A DNA stretch of 6,546 bases from NCBI GenBank assembly GCA_947039055.1, contig CAMQYB010000112.1:1-6546 (forward strand). The letters run 5' to 3'. The number at the start of each line of letters is the position of its first letter. Positions within the stretch are counted from its first letter, which is position 1. The stretch is from an uncultured Deferribacteraceae bacterium. Its GTDB lineage: Bacteria > Chrysiogenota > Deferribacteres > Deferribacterales > Mucispirillaceae. The translations under genes were made by a program, and so were the position numbers. The notes below the pieces were generated by a model. That model was not told where the DNA came from. It did not search any database and was given only the letters and a program-made list of their open reading frames with translations. Below, piece by piece: positions 1 through 4,730 of this stretch.

Positions 1-125
1 ACCTAACTCAATTTAAGTAACTCAGCTTAACTCTATTCAAATCAGCTTGATACAACTTGCCTCAAACCAACTTAGCCACCTAACTCAATTTAAGTAACTC
101 AACTTAAATCCATTCAAATTGAGTT
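1..125. repeat. Degenerate minisatellite-like repeat with direct and inverted copies
   Basis: Bases 1-42 recur at 78-119 with only three differences (25 G/A, 31 C/A, 34 T/C), giving a period of 77. The spacer 43-77 is made of related short words (CAGCTTGA, CAACTTGC, CAACTTAGC), so the block looks like a decayed tandem array built on a CTCAACTTAA-type unit. The second copy also folds: AACTCAATTT (82-91) pairs with AAATTGAGTT (116-125), and inside it TTTAAGT (89-95) pairs with ACTTAAA (102-108) around a 6-nt loop. In copy one the inner hairpin survives with a G-U pair (G25). No reading frame runs through it. The first base of the window is already inside a copy, so the array probably continues to the left. 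Confidence 0.75.
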
Positions 126-173
126 TTATTAACATAATATCCTCTAGGTATATTGCAGACTGTATCGAACATT

Positions 174-485
174 TTATTTATTAGTTTTCATGCTATATTG
201 TGCAATATCTTCAGCTGTAACACCTATGTGATGGGTTTCATAGAAATTTTTATGTTTGTTATTTTCTTTATACGCTTTGTAAACAAGATAACAAAATATA
301 GCTATTCCGATAAAGAAAATCGTGAGTGTAATATATTTAAATGTGAGATAAAAGATACTTGTATGTTCGTCATTGCTGTTAAAGAAACTAAATCCAGCAT
401 AATTATTACTAATGACTGAAAATGGAGTTGAAAAGATTTTATCTATTAATATTGTATGAATTTTTAATGTAATTAATGCAAACAT
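174..485 (-). CDS. Orphan small single-pass membrane protein (hypothetical)
   Basis: A 103-residue protein of unrecognised family. The start is well supported: on the minus strand AGGAG (497-493) lies 7 nt before the ATG at 485. The N-terminal 25 residues are hydrophobic and amphipathic (MFALITLKIH...) but do not form a clean signal peptide. One clear transmembrane segment spans about residues 45-68. It is followed by a Lys/Asn-rich stretch (YKAYKENNKHKN), which by the positive-inside rule puts the C-terminal 35 residues in the cytoplasm. That tail is polar (ETHHIGVTAEDIAQYSMKTNK) and may be the working part. The gene is read alone, away from the tRNA gene, with a perfect TATAAT at 531-526. 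It sits between the left-edge repeat and the tRNA gene. That the gene is real is fairly sure; its function is unknown. Confidence 0.7.
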   Translation of the reverse strand: MFALITLKIHTILIDKIFSTPFSVISNNYAGFSFFNSNDEHTSIFYLTFKYITLTIFFIGIAIFCYLVYKAYKENNKHKNFYETHHIGVTAEDIAQYSMKTNK

Positions 486-525
486 GATGTTTCTCCTACT
501 AGAAATAATGTGTTCTATTTAGATA

Positions 526-531
526 ATTATA
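526..531 (-). promoter_or_regulatory. Putative -10 element for the small membrane protein gene
   Basis: On the minus strand the sequence reads TATAAT, about 40 nt upstream of the ATG at 485 and 28 nt upstream of its Shine-Dalgarno site. No good -35 box lies 16-18 nt further upstream, so this is a partial promoter call. Confidence 0.4.
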
Positions 532-671
532 AGTTATAAATTTTAAGTTACTATTAAATTTCTATGGTTATTTTTTTTTACTTTTATTATAAGTTAGTTA
601 GAAATACAGTTAATTTTATGAATTTTTAATATATTATCAGCACAGATATTATTCTTAAAATAATATATATC

Positions 672-700
672 TTGACAATTCCTCAATAAATAGATAAACT
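672..700 (+). promoter_or_regulatory. Sigma-70-type promoter of the tRNA-Pro gene
   Basis: A perfect TTGACA (672-677), a 17-nt spacer and TAAACT (695-700, 4 of 6 consensus matches) precede the tRNA. The predicted transcription start is near 707, about 17 nt before the mature 5' end. An AT-rich inverted repeat, ATATTATT (646-653) and AATAATAT (659-666), lies just upstream of the -35 box. Confidence 0.65.
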
Positions 701-723
701 CATCGTTCTTGATTGAACTTAAA

Positions 724-797
724 CGGGGCGTAGCGCAGCTTGGTAGCGTATCTGTCTTGGGAACAGAGGGTCGCTGGTTCGAATCCAGTCGCCCCGA
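724..797 (+). tRNA. tRNA-Pro (anticodon UGG)
   Basis: A complete cloverleaf can be drawn. The acceptor stem CGGGGCG pairs with CGCCCCG, followed by discriminator A797. The D stem is GCGC/GCGT. The anticodon stem TCTGT/ACAGA encloses loop CTTGGGA with anticodon TGG at 758-760. The T arm is GCTGG-TTCGAAT-CCAGT. The C1-G72 first pair, A73 and UGG anticodon all fit bacterial tRNA-Pro, which decodes CCA and, by wobble, other CCN codons. CCA is not encoded at the 3' end, so it must be added post-transcriptionally. The gene stands alone between its own promoter and terminator. A minus-strand reading frame over it encoding a GRLDSNQRP-type peptide is a common annotation artefact of tRNA genes. Confidence 0.97.
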
Positions 798-812
798 TTT
801 AACAATCATATT

Positions 813-850
813 AAACATACTGTCACTTAATAAGTGTAGTATGTTTTTTT
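813..850 (+). terminator. Rho-independent terminator after tRNA-Pro
   Basis: AAACATACT (813-821) pairs with AGTATGTTT (838-846). The stem continues inward as CACTT (824-828)/AAGTG (832-836), with a small GT/T bulge and a 3-nt loop. A run of seven T follows (844-850). Confidence 0.85.
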
Positions 851-885
851 ATTGCCATTTTTAAGATATAAGTTACTCTATTAAC

Positions 886-908
886 AGATAGTTTTTATCT
901 ATCTTTTT
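886..908 (+). terminator. Weak hairpin plus T-run between the tRNA and the broken gene
   Basis: AGATAG (886-891) and CTATCT (899-904) form a 6-bp stem with a 7-nt loop, and T continues to 908. It could be a backup terminator for the tRNA transcript. The stem is short and AT-rich, so it may be chance. Confidence 0.3.
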
Positions 909-976
909 CAAAATTCATTAACCTTTACAAATATTTTTAATTATCTAAATCGCTTTTATTCTTAACAGGGGTAATC

Positions 977-1642
977 ATGTCTAAAGGTAGTTGGTACAGA
1001 AATACAAGATGGAGTAGTTAAATCGCTGAGGTTTTTGAAGTAAAGCTAAAGCGTGCATGAGGTGATGATAGTAAGTCTCAATATCTAAGAATTCAAGCCA
1101 GCTATTTATTGGGTGATAATAATTACGATATATCTACTATCGGTGAAAAACTTATGCACCGTGTAATTGAAGAGTATTACGATGAAGTTGGTAGTACAGT
1201 TTTTGCGGTGAAACAACTTGCAGATTTCTATATGGATAAAAATGAATATTTGAAAGCATCATCATATTATCATCAAGGGGTTATGCATCCATTAAATAAG
1301 CGTAGAGAGCACGGCAACAACGATCTACCACTTAGATATATCGACGCAGTGCTTAAAGGAAATTTAGAGGATCAGTACGCACAAGCGTTTAAGGTTTTTA
1401 ATAAATTTCCTAAGAAAAGTTTTACATTTATAAATGATGAGTACCTATATGTAAAAGTTGGAGCTATATTGAATGATAGAGTAGGGGATAGGGATGATGC
1501 TATCAGATTTGCAAAGATCGCACTAGAAAAAGCTGAAATCACAGATCCTGAATTTCCAAAATATCCTGATCTTGGAAGTATAGAATTTACTAAGGAAGAG
1601 CTAGATGAGCTGATAAGAATTAGTATGTTTATAAATAAATAA
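977..1642 (+). pseudogene. TPR-like cytosolic protein gene with two in-frame stop codons
   Basis: An ATG at 977 preceded by AGGGG (967-971) opens a frame of 221 codons that is interrupted only by TAA (1019-1021, codon 15) and TGA (1058-1060, codon 28), with no frameshift. The translation on both sides of the stops reads as one protein: MSKGSWYRNTRWSS, stop, IAEVFEVKLKRA, stop, then GDDSKSQYLRIQASYLL and onward. From memory, this resembles the N terminus of a proteobacterial hypothetical family (W..E-I...F-E-x-K-L-x-R-A-R...Q-Y-L-x-I-Q-A), so the stops appear to replace a Glu (one base from GAA) and an Arg (one base from CGA). The rest is helical, with a TPR-like helix pair at about residues 74-102 (AVKQLADFYMDKNEYLKASSYY) and another helical stretch from about 130-187. 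There is no signal peptide. A shorter product from an internal start (TTG 1109 or ATG 1154) would lack the conserved N terminus and has no good ribosome site. Sequencing error is the main alternative. Confidence 0.75.
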
Positions 1643-1657
1643 TTATTATTTATGAAC
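1627..1657. other. Hairpin spanning the stop codon of the broken gene
   Basis: GTTTATAAATAA (1627-1638) pairs with TTATTTATGAAC (1646-1657) over 12 positions, including one G-U pair, around a 7-nt loop. No T-run follows on either strand, so it is not a standard intrinsic terminator. It may be a 3'-end mRNA structure or a chance product of AT-rich sequence. Confidence 0.4.
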
Positions 1658-1682
1658 AAAAACAATTACTGTATGTCTATTG

Positions 1683-1726
1683 TAATGAAGTAGAAAAAGT
1701 TATATAATGAAGTTGGAAAATTATAT
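1683..1726. repeat. Imperfect 22-bp tandem pair
   Basis: TAATGAAGT at 1683 recurs at 1705. The two 22-bp units stay similar through the following A-rich part and diverge at their ends. The block lies in the 265-bp stretch between the broken TPR-like gene and the next promoter. It holds no reading frame. Confidence 0.35.
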
Positions 1727-1812
1727 ATGGTAAGTTGTAATAAATATTGTACATGTATTTAATAGGGTAAAAGTTGGCAATGATATTGCAATATATTACT
1801 GTATGAAATTAA

Positions 1813-1841
1813 TTGCTAATAAGATGTGTTCGGATTATAAT
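1813..1841 (+). promoter_or_regulatory. Sigma-70-type promoter for the first PepSY-like gene
   Basis: TTGCTA (1813-1818, 4 of 6 matches), a 17-nt spacer and a perfect TATAAT (1836-1841) predict transcription starting near 1848. This leaves a leader of about 60 nt before the ATG at 1908. It also argues against translation from the in-frame ATG at 1803, which lies upstream of the promoter. Confidence 0.65.
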
Positions 1842-1907
1842 ACATTTTATGGATCGTATGCGGTTCATGGAATGATTTTAGATATTAAATTTCAAAGGAG
1901 AAATTTC

Positions 1908-2231
1908 ATGAAAAAAGTATTATTAATGGTAACTGTTTTAGCTGTCTCTTCATTATTTTCGTTGGCTATCGCTAAAGATATGCCTGATTCAAAGTATTTT
2001 GCTAAATGTCCTCCAAAATCTGCAACAGTAACACTTGCTGATGCGACTAAAATGGTTGAAGGTATGTTAGCTAAATCTCATCCAGGTTACACTATCTCTG
2101 ATGTTGAAGTTATTGAAGAGTATAAAGGTGGTGGTTTTGAAATTGAAGCACAATCAGCTACAAGCAGAATAAGTTTAGATTTCTACATCTCTCTTTGTGG
2201 TGAAGTAAAAGGACCATTTCAAGATCGTTAG
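1908..2231 (+). CDS. Small secreted or periplasmic protein, PepSY-like
   Basis: A 107-residue exported protein. The ATG at 1908 is chosen because AGGAG (1896-1900) lies 7 nt upstream and a textbook signal peptide starts there (MKKVLLMVTVLAVSSLFSLAIA, cleavage probably after residue 22). The longer in-frame start at 1803 lies upstream of the likely promoter. The mature part of about 85 residues has two cysteines (C34, C97) that could form a disulfide. Its pattern resembles a single PepSY-like unit: a helix after VTLADATKMVEGML, then strands (GYTISDVEVIEEY, GGGFEIEAQ, ISLDFYIS) and a final turn GEVKGP. The second exported protein downstream (2608-3018) shows the same order: T..DA....V, GY, E, G, F...S, G...GP. 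PepSY domains occur in periplasmic inhibitors and sensory or metal-related proteins, but no partner is visible here. Fold assignment is tentative; export is confident. Confidence 0.8.
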   Translation: MKKVLLMVTVLAVSSLFSLAIAKDMPDSKYFAKCPPKSATVTLADATKMVEGMLAKSHPGYTISDVEVIEEYKGGGFEIEAQSATSRISLDFYISLCGEVKGPFQDR

Positions 2232-2334
2232 TATTTCTATGATTTGAAGTTAGCTACATTTAAATGATCGAATTTTTCGATTGTATGTGTGGTAGTAACA
2301 TATAAAATATTTTATAACATAAAATGTTTTAGAA

Positions 2335-2363
2335 GGCGATGGATTTTATCTATCGTCTTTTTT
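2335..2363 (+). terminator. Rho-independent terminator after the first PepSY-like gene
   Basis: GGCGATGGA (2335-2343) pairs with TCTATCGTC (2349-2357), including two G-U pairs, around a 5-nt loop. Six T follow (2358-2363). It lies about 100 nt after the stop codon at 2231 and separates this gene from the one at 2608. Confidence 0.85.
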
Positions 2364-2495
2364 GTTTATATATATAACGATCTTTGAGGCATATAAAAAA
2401 ATAATTATTTTTTTTGTAACCAAATATTTTTTGTAGAGACTACGGTTATATACAGAGTATACGCACTGCACTTTAGATTTTATATAGATCATATT

Positions 2496-2532
2496 TTTAT
2501 TTAGTTGAGTGATTAGATTTAGCCTAAATAAA
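2496..2532. promoter_or_regulatory. Nested inverted repeats upstream of the His/Met-rich protein gene
   Basis: TTTATTTAG (2496-2504) is the exact complement of CTAAATAAA (2524-2532). The same right arm can instead pair with ATTTAG (2517-2522), making the odd-length dyad ATTTAG-C-CTAAAT (2517-2529). The block lies about 75-110 nt upstream of the ATG at 2608, where an operator or leader structure could sit. In sequence this AT-rich, chance is a real possibility. Confidence 0.3.
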
Positions 2533-2607
2533 TAAAAATGTGGATTATAGATTTAAGTAGCAGAGTAGTATATTTAATAAAAAAATTATATTTTAATGGA
2601 GAGTTTT

Positions 2608-3018
2608 ATGAAAAAGTTTTTAATGATCGGGTTTGCAGTAGTAGCGTTATCAGCAGTAGCAGTTTCTAGTTCAGTTTATGCACAGATGGATCATGGTAAT
2701 GGTAATGGTAATGGTAATGGTCATATGGGTGGCGGACACATGAATAACGGTGGACACATGGGTAACGGACATGGTTGTGGCATGAATCAAAATACTCCTG
2801 TAATAACAGAGAAAGATGCAGAAGCTAAAGTTAAGGAATATATCAAAACTTTCAAAGGCTATAAAATGAAAAACATTGAAACATTTAAAGGTAGAAATGG
2901 ACACACAGGATATATAGCAAATGTTGTAGATGGTTCAGGCAATAAATTTATCTTCAGAGTTTCTCCTTATGGATATATAAACGGACCTATAGTGAATATG
3001 AATTCTAATCAGAAATAG
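2608..3018 (+). CDS. Secreted Gly/Asn/His/Met-rich protein with C-terminal PepSY-like domain
   Basis: A 136-residue exported protein. The ATG at 2608 has GGAG (2598-2601) 6 nt upstream and begins a signal peptide (residues 1-25, cleavage probably after SSVYA). The ATG at 2596 overlaps the Shine-Dalgarno region and would add only MESF. Residues 26-61 are low complexity, with NG repeats followed by GHM/GGHM motifs: His 29, 39, 44, 50, 55; Met 27, 40, 45, 51, 59; Cys 57. Such a segment could bind soft or borderline metals (Cu, Ni, Zn) in the periplasm; this is inference. Residues 64-128 form a PepSY-like unit (ITEKDAEAKVKEYIKT..GYKMKNIETF...FIFRVSPYGYINGP) aligning with the mature part of the protein at 1908-2231, so the two are probably paralogues. 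Pairing a Gly/Met/His-rich segment with an ITEE-type PepSY-like domain recalls small exported proteins of metal-reducing and sulfur-cycling bacteria. Confidence 0.8.
   Translation: MKKFLMIGFAVVALSAVAVSSSVYAQMDHGNGNGNGNGHMGGGHMNNGGHMGNGHGCGMNQNTPVITEKDAEAKVKEYIKTFKGYKMKNIETFKGRNGHTGYIANVVDGSGNKFIFRVSPYGYINGPIVNMNSNQK
2695..2718 (+). repeat. GGTAAT hexanucleotide microsatellite (4 units) inside a CDS
   Basis: Four perfect GGTAAT units encode the (Gly-Asn)4 tract, followed by a GGTCAT variant. As the unit is six bases, slippage would add or remove Gly-Asn pairs without breaking the frame. It would vary linker length just before the His/Met-rich part. Confidence 0.9.
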
Positions 3019-3075
3019 TTTTTTATAGATTTAGTTTGTTTTATAAATTAAAAATTATAAGTTATTAATTATATA

Positions 3076-3107
3076 GGCGACAGATATTTATTATTTGTCG
3101 TCATTTT
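3076..3107 (+). terminator. Probable terminator after the His/Met-rich protein gene
   Basis: GGCGACAGA (3076-3084) pairs with TTTGTCGTC (3094-3102), including two G-U pairs, around a 9-nt loop. ATTTTAAT follows, a poor T-run. The outer arms (GGCGA...GTC) resemble those of the terminator at 2335-2363. Confidence 0.55.
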
Positions 3108-3175
3108 AATATATATAATTATCAATTTGTTACAGATACTTAAAGTTCTCTCAATTATTATTATGTTGTAAGTGC

Positions 3176-3204
3176 TTGAATATTTTGAGTATATCTGCTA
3201 TATT
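3176..3204 (+). promoter_or_regulatory. Sigma-70-type promoter of the DUF2155 lipoprotein gene
   Basis: TTGAAT (3176-3181, 4 of 6), a 17-nt spacer and TATATT (3199-3204, 5 of 6) predict transcription starting near 3211. The leader is then only about 23 nt and contains the GGAG at 3222-3225 as the ribosome site for the ATG at 3234. Confidence 0.55.
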
Positions 3205-3233
3205 TCTAGGAGTATTTATATGGAGTGTGTATA

Positions 3234-3773
3234 ATGAAGAAGTTAATATTATTGGTTGCGTGTGTCTCTTTTTCAATTTTATTTGTAGCGTGTTCACAGA
3301 ATTCTAAACGATCACAGTCAGATAGTTCTGTTCCACAAGTGAAGGTTGTTAAAGAGACAGGAAAAGACATAGGTAGTCCAGATTCTACAATGGGTATAAA
3401 ACCTCCATCAACTCAAAATGCTGATGTTTTATTACCAGAAATTAGTGCTAAATATAAAGGTATAATCCTTAACGTTATCTCTGTAAAGGATGGCAAGATA
3501 ATAGATGAAGTAGTGTTGCCATTTAAGGAAAAAATAGCTATTAAAGGAACACCATATTCTATACTTGTGGACTCTTTCTTTACAACATTTAAGATGGATG
3601 AAAAAGGTGTTATAAACTCATCAATGGAAGAAGTAAATCCTGCGACAAAAGTTAAATTATATAAAGATGATAAGATTGCGTTTGATGGTTGGTTATTTCA
3701 AAACTATCCAGACGTTCATCAGTTTAGTGATCCTGAATATTCATTCGTCCTGCTTAAAGGCGATAAGAAATAA
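3234..3773 (+). CDS. DUF2155 domain-containing lipoprotein
   Basis: A 179-residue lipoprotein. The ATG at 3234 has GGAG (3222-3225) 8 nt upstream and gives a normal lipoprotein signal: MKK, a hydrophobic core, then FVAC with the lipidated Cys at residue 20. Ser at the next position favours outer-membrane sorting if Lol rules apply. The alternative GTG at 3225 adds only MCI and lies on the Shine-Dalgarno site. Residues 21-66 are a Ser/Gln/Pro-rich linker. Residues 68-105 form a strand-rich stretch, and about 106-177 match the DUF2155 pattern: PYSILVDSFFTTFKMDEKGVINSS, then NPATKVKLYKD, F-DGWLF, P-DVHQF, P-EYSFVLL. In this family the GW-[LM]-F...P motif is the recognisable signature; the biochemical role is not established. 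The gene has its own promoter and a strong terminator 45 nt past the stop, so it appears monocistronic. Confidence 0.85.
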   Translation: MKKLILLVACVSFSILFVACSQNSKRSQSDSSVPQVKVVKETGKDIGSPDSTMGIKPPSTQNADVLLPEISAKYKGIILNVISVKDGKIIDEVVLPFKEKIAIKGTPYSILVDSFFTTFKMDEKGVINSSMEEVNPATKVKLYKDDKIAFDGWLFQNYPDVHQFSDPEYSFVLLKGDKK

Positions 3774-3818
3774 TTTTTATATTACTATAAATTATAATAA
3801 ACGAATTTTAGTTGATAG

Positions 3819-3869
3819 CTGTTCTCAATCTGTATGATTATATTATATAGGTAGAGGGCAGTTTTTTTT
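3819..3869 (+). terminator. Strong Rho-independent terminator after the DUF2155 gene
   Basis: CTGTTCTC (3819-3826) pairs with GAGGGCAG (3854-3861). After a single A-A mismatch the stem continues as ATCTGTAT (3828-3835) with ATATAGGT (3845-3852), closing a 9-nt loop. Eight T follow (3862-3869). The T-run ends 3 nt before the last base of the opposing YgjP-like gene (3873), so it also separates two convergent transcripts. Confidence 0.9.
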
Positions 3870-3872
3870 ATA

Positions 3873-4574
3873 TTAAATTTCGTCTCTAACTGGTGGATAT
3901 GTTTTAGGCATTTTTTCTTTCAGCCAGTTGTTACATATTTTATAGTCAGGTGAAAGTTCATACAATTTATCGTAAAACTTTTTAGAATGGTTCATACAAT
4001 TTAGATGAGTTAACTCATGTATGATGATAGAGTTGATCACTTCTTTCGGTGCTAATATTACTCTTTCACTAATTGTGATAATGCCTTTAGATGAGCAACT
4101 GCCGTAGATAGATTTTGTTTTTCTAACTTTTATACCGTTCACAATAAATCCGAATTTTTTTGCAAGTTCGTATATTTTTGAAGGTATATAAAATAGAGCT
4201 TCACGTTTATAAAATTTCATTAGTAGGTCAGAGTTTGTGATAAGATTTTTAGTTGCATAGATCTCTTTTTTATGATGATTAATAATTATCTCTTTACCGA
4301 TATTATGTGCAAACACAAAATTATAAACCTCTCCAAACAGGAGTATTTGATTACCAGTAACTTTAATTTCAGTATCATTTTTACTTTCAATTCTGTCTAA
4401 GATTTTTTGTATCCAGTCAGTTTTAGAGTTAACAAAGTTTTTAATCAGATCAATATTTACATTAGACGGAGCTGTAACCGTAATGTTTTTTAAACGATCA
4501 ACTCTAAGCGAGATGTTTTTATATTTTCCATACTTGATATTATACTCAAAAATCATAATATTATAATATGTCAT
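3873..4574 (-). CDS. YgjP/DUF45 family M48-like metal-dependent hydrolase
   Basis: A 233-residue cytosolic protein with the full layout of the YgjP/DUF45 family. The N-terminal half is strand-rich (ISLRVDRLKNITVTAPSNVNIDLIKNFVNSKTDWI..., with GNQILLFGEVYNF at 74-86), like the usual W-I-..K and LG..Y elements. The C-terminal half has the G-S-C-S motif at 158-161 (IYGSCSSKGIITIS) and the zinc site HELTH at 186-190 (E187 as catalytic base), followed by H196 as third ligand in MNHSKKFY. Family members usually have WGSCS; here Tyr157 replaces the Trp. E. coli YgjP has been described as a UTP pyrophosphatase, and the fold resembles SprT/M48 peptidases, so the substrate here is open. The gene is convergent with the DUF2155 gene and divergent from ygiQ. 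The start at 4574 lacks a clear Shine-Dalgarno site; ATG at residue 7 is an alternative with no better site. Confidence 0.88.
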   Translation of the reverse strand: MTYYNIMIFEYNIKYGKYKNISLRVDRLKNITVTAPSNVNIDLIKNFVNSKTDWIQKILDRIESKNDTEIKVTGNQILLFGEVYNFVFAHNIGKEIIINHHKKEIYATKNLITNSDLLMKFYKREALFYIPSKIYELAKKFGFIVNGIKVRKTKSIYGSCSSKGIITISERVILAPKEVINSIIIHELTHLNCMNHSKKFYDKLYELSPDYKICNNWLKEKMPKTYPPVRDEI

Positions 4575-4597
4575 TTATATCATTTTGAAAACAGATT

Positions 4598-4628
4598 ATT
4601 ATAAAAGTTCTTTATTAAAACTTATCAA
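4598..4628 (-). promoter_or_regulatory. Possible promoter of the YgjP-like gene
   Basis: On the minus strand TTGATA (4628-4623, 5 of 6) and a perfect TATAAT (4603-4598) are separated by 19 nt, slightly longer than ideal. The predicted start near 4591 leaves a leader of only about 17 nt, consistent with the lack of a Shine-Dalgarno site before the ATG at 4574. Confidence 0.4.
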
Positions 4629-4646
4629 TTTGTTATATTGATGGTG

Positions 4647-4675
4647 TTGAGATAAATAAATAGTTAAAATGTTAT
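4647..4675 (+). promoter_or_regulatory. Weak candidate promoter for the YgiQ-family gene
   Basis: TTGAGA (4647-4652) and TGTTAT (4670-4675) are 17 nt apart, each matching 4 of 6 consensus bases. The region is very AT-rich, so other placements are possible. It lies in the 156-bp divergent interval shared with the YgjP-like gene. Confidence 0.3.
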
Positions 4676-4730
4676 AGCTATTATATAAGTTAAATATATA
4701 GTTTTGATAGATTGATATAGAGAGTTAAAA

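Larger units (their letters stand above)
2232..2607. other. 376-bp intergenic region: terminator, palindromes, leader of the next gene
   Basis: No gene is visible here. The region holds a small hairpin ATCGAA/TTCGAT (2267-2281), a perfect 16-bp AT palindrome (2301-2316), the intrinsic terminator 2335-2363, a perfect 20-bp A/T palindrome (2395-2414), and an inverted repeat (2496-2532) upstream of the gene at 2608. No convincing -35/-10 pair could be picked for that gene; TTGAGT (2505-2510) followed 17 nt later by ATAAAT is the best and is weak. Confidence 0.5.

Noticed and set aside
1..125. CRISPR array
   Set aside because: Only two long repeat copies are seen; the spacer is made of related repeat words rather than unique sequence, and no cas gene is present.
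153..419. An 88-codon plus-strand frame opposite the small membrane protein gene
   Set aside because: It lies almost entirely antisense to 174-485, which has the better ribosome site, promoter element and protein composition.
594..818. A 74-codon minus-strand frame over the tRNA gene, encoding a GRLDSNQRPSVP-type peptide
   Set aside because: It is the antisense translation of tRNA-Pro, a well-known artefact, and has no ribosome site of its own.
1058..1060. TGA read as selenocysteine, Trp or Gly
   Set aside because: A TAA lies just upstream in the same frame, the family pattern expects Arg here, and no other gene in the window has an in-frame TGA.
1372..1665. A 97-codon minus-strand frame with a poly-Ser tract
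   Set aside because: It is antisense to the TPR-like gene; the Ser run is the complement of GAT/GAG-rich coding sequence there.
1803..1907. N-terminal extension of 35 residues on the first PepSY-like protein
   Set aside because: The likely promoter (1813-1841) lies inside it, and the ATG at 1908 has AGGAG and starts a clean signal peptide.
2671..2904. A 77-codon minus-strand frame with Thr-Ile/Thr-Met repeats
   Set aside because: The repeats are the reverse complement of the GGTAAT and GGACACATG repeats in the His/Met-rich protein gene.
3220..3234. A four-codon mini-ORF (ATG GAG TGT GTA TAA) overlapping the lipoprotein start as TAATG
   Set aside because: The predicted transcription start near 3211 would fall within its AGGAG (3208-3212), so its ribosome site is probably not transcribed intact; a frame this short is easily chance.
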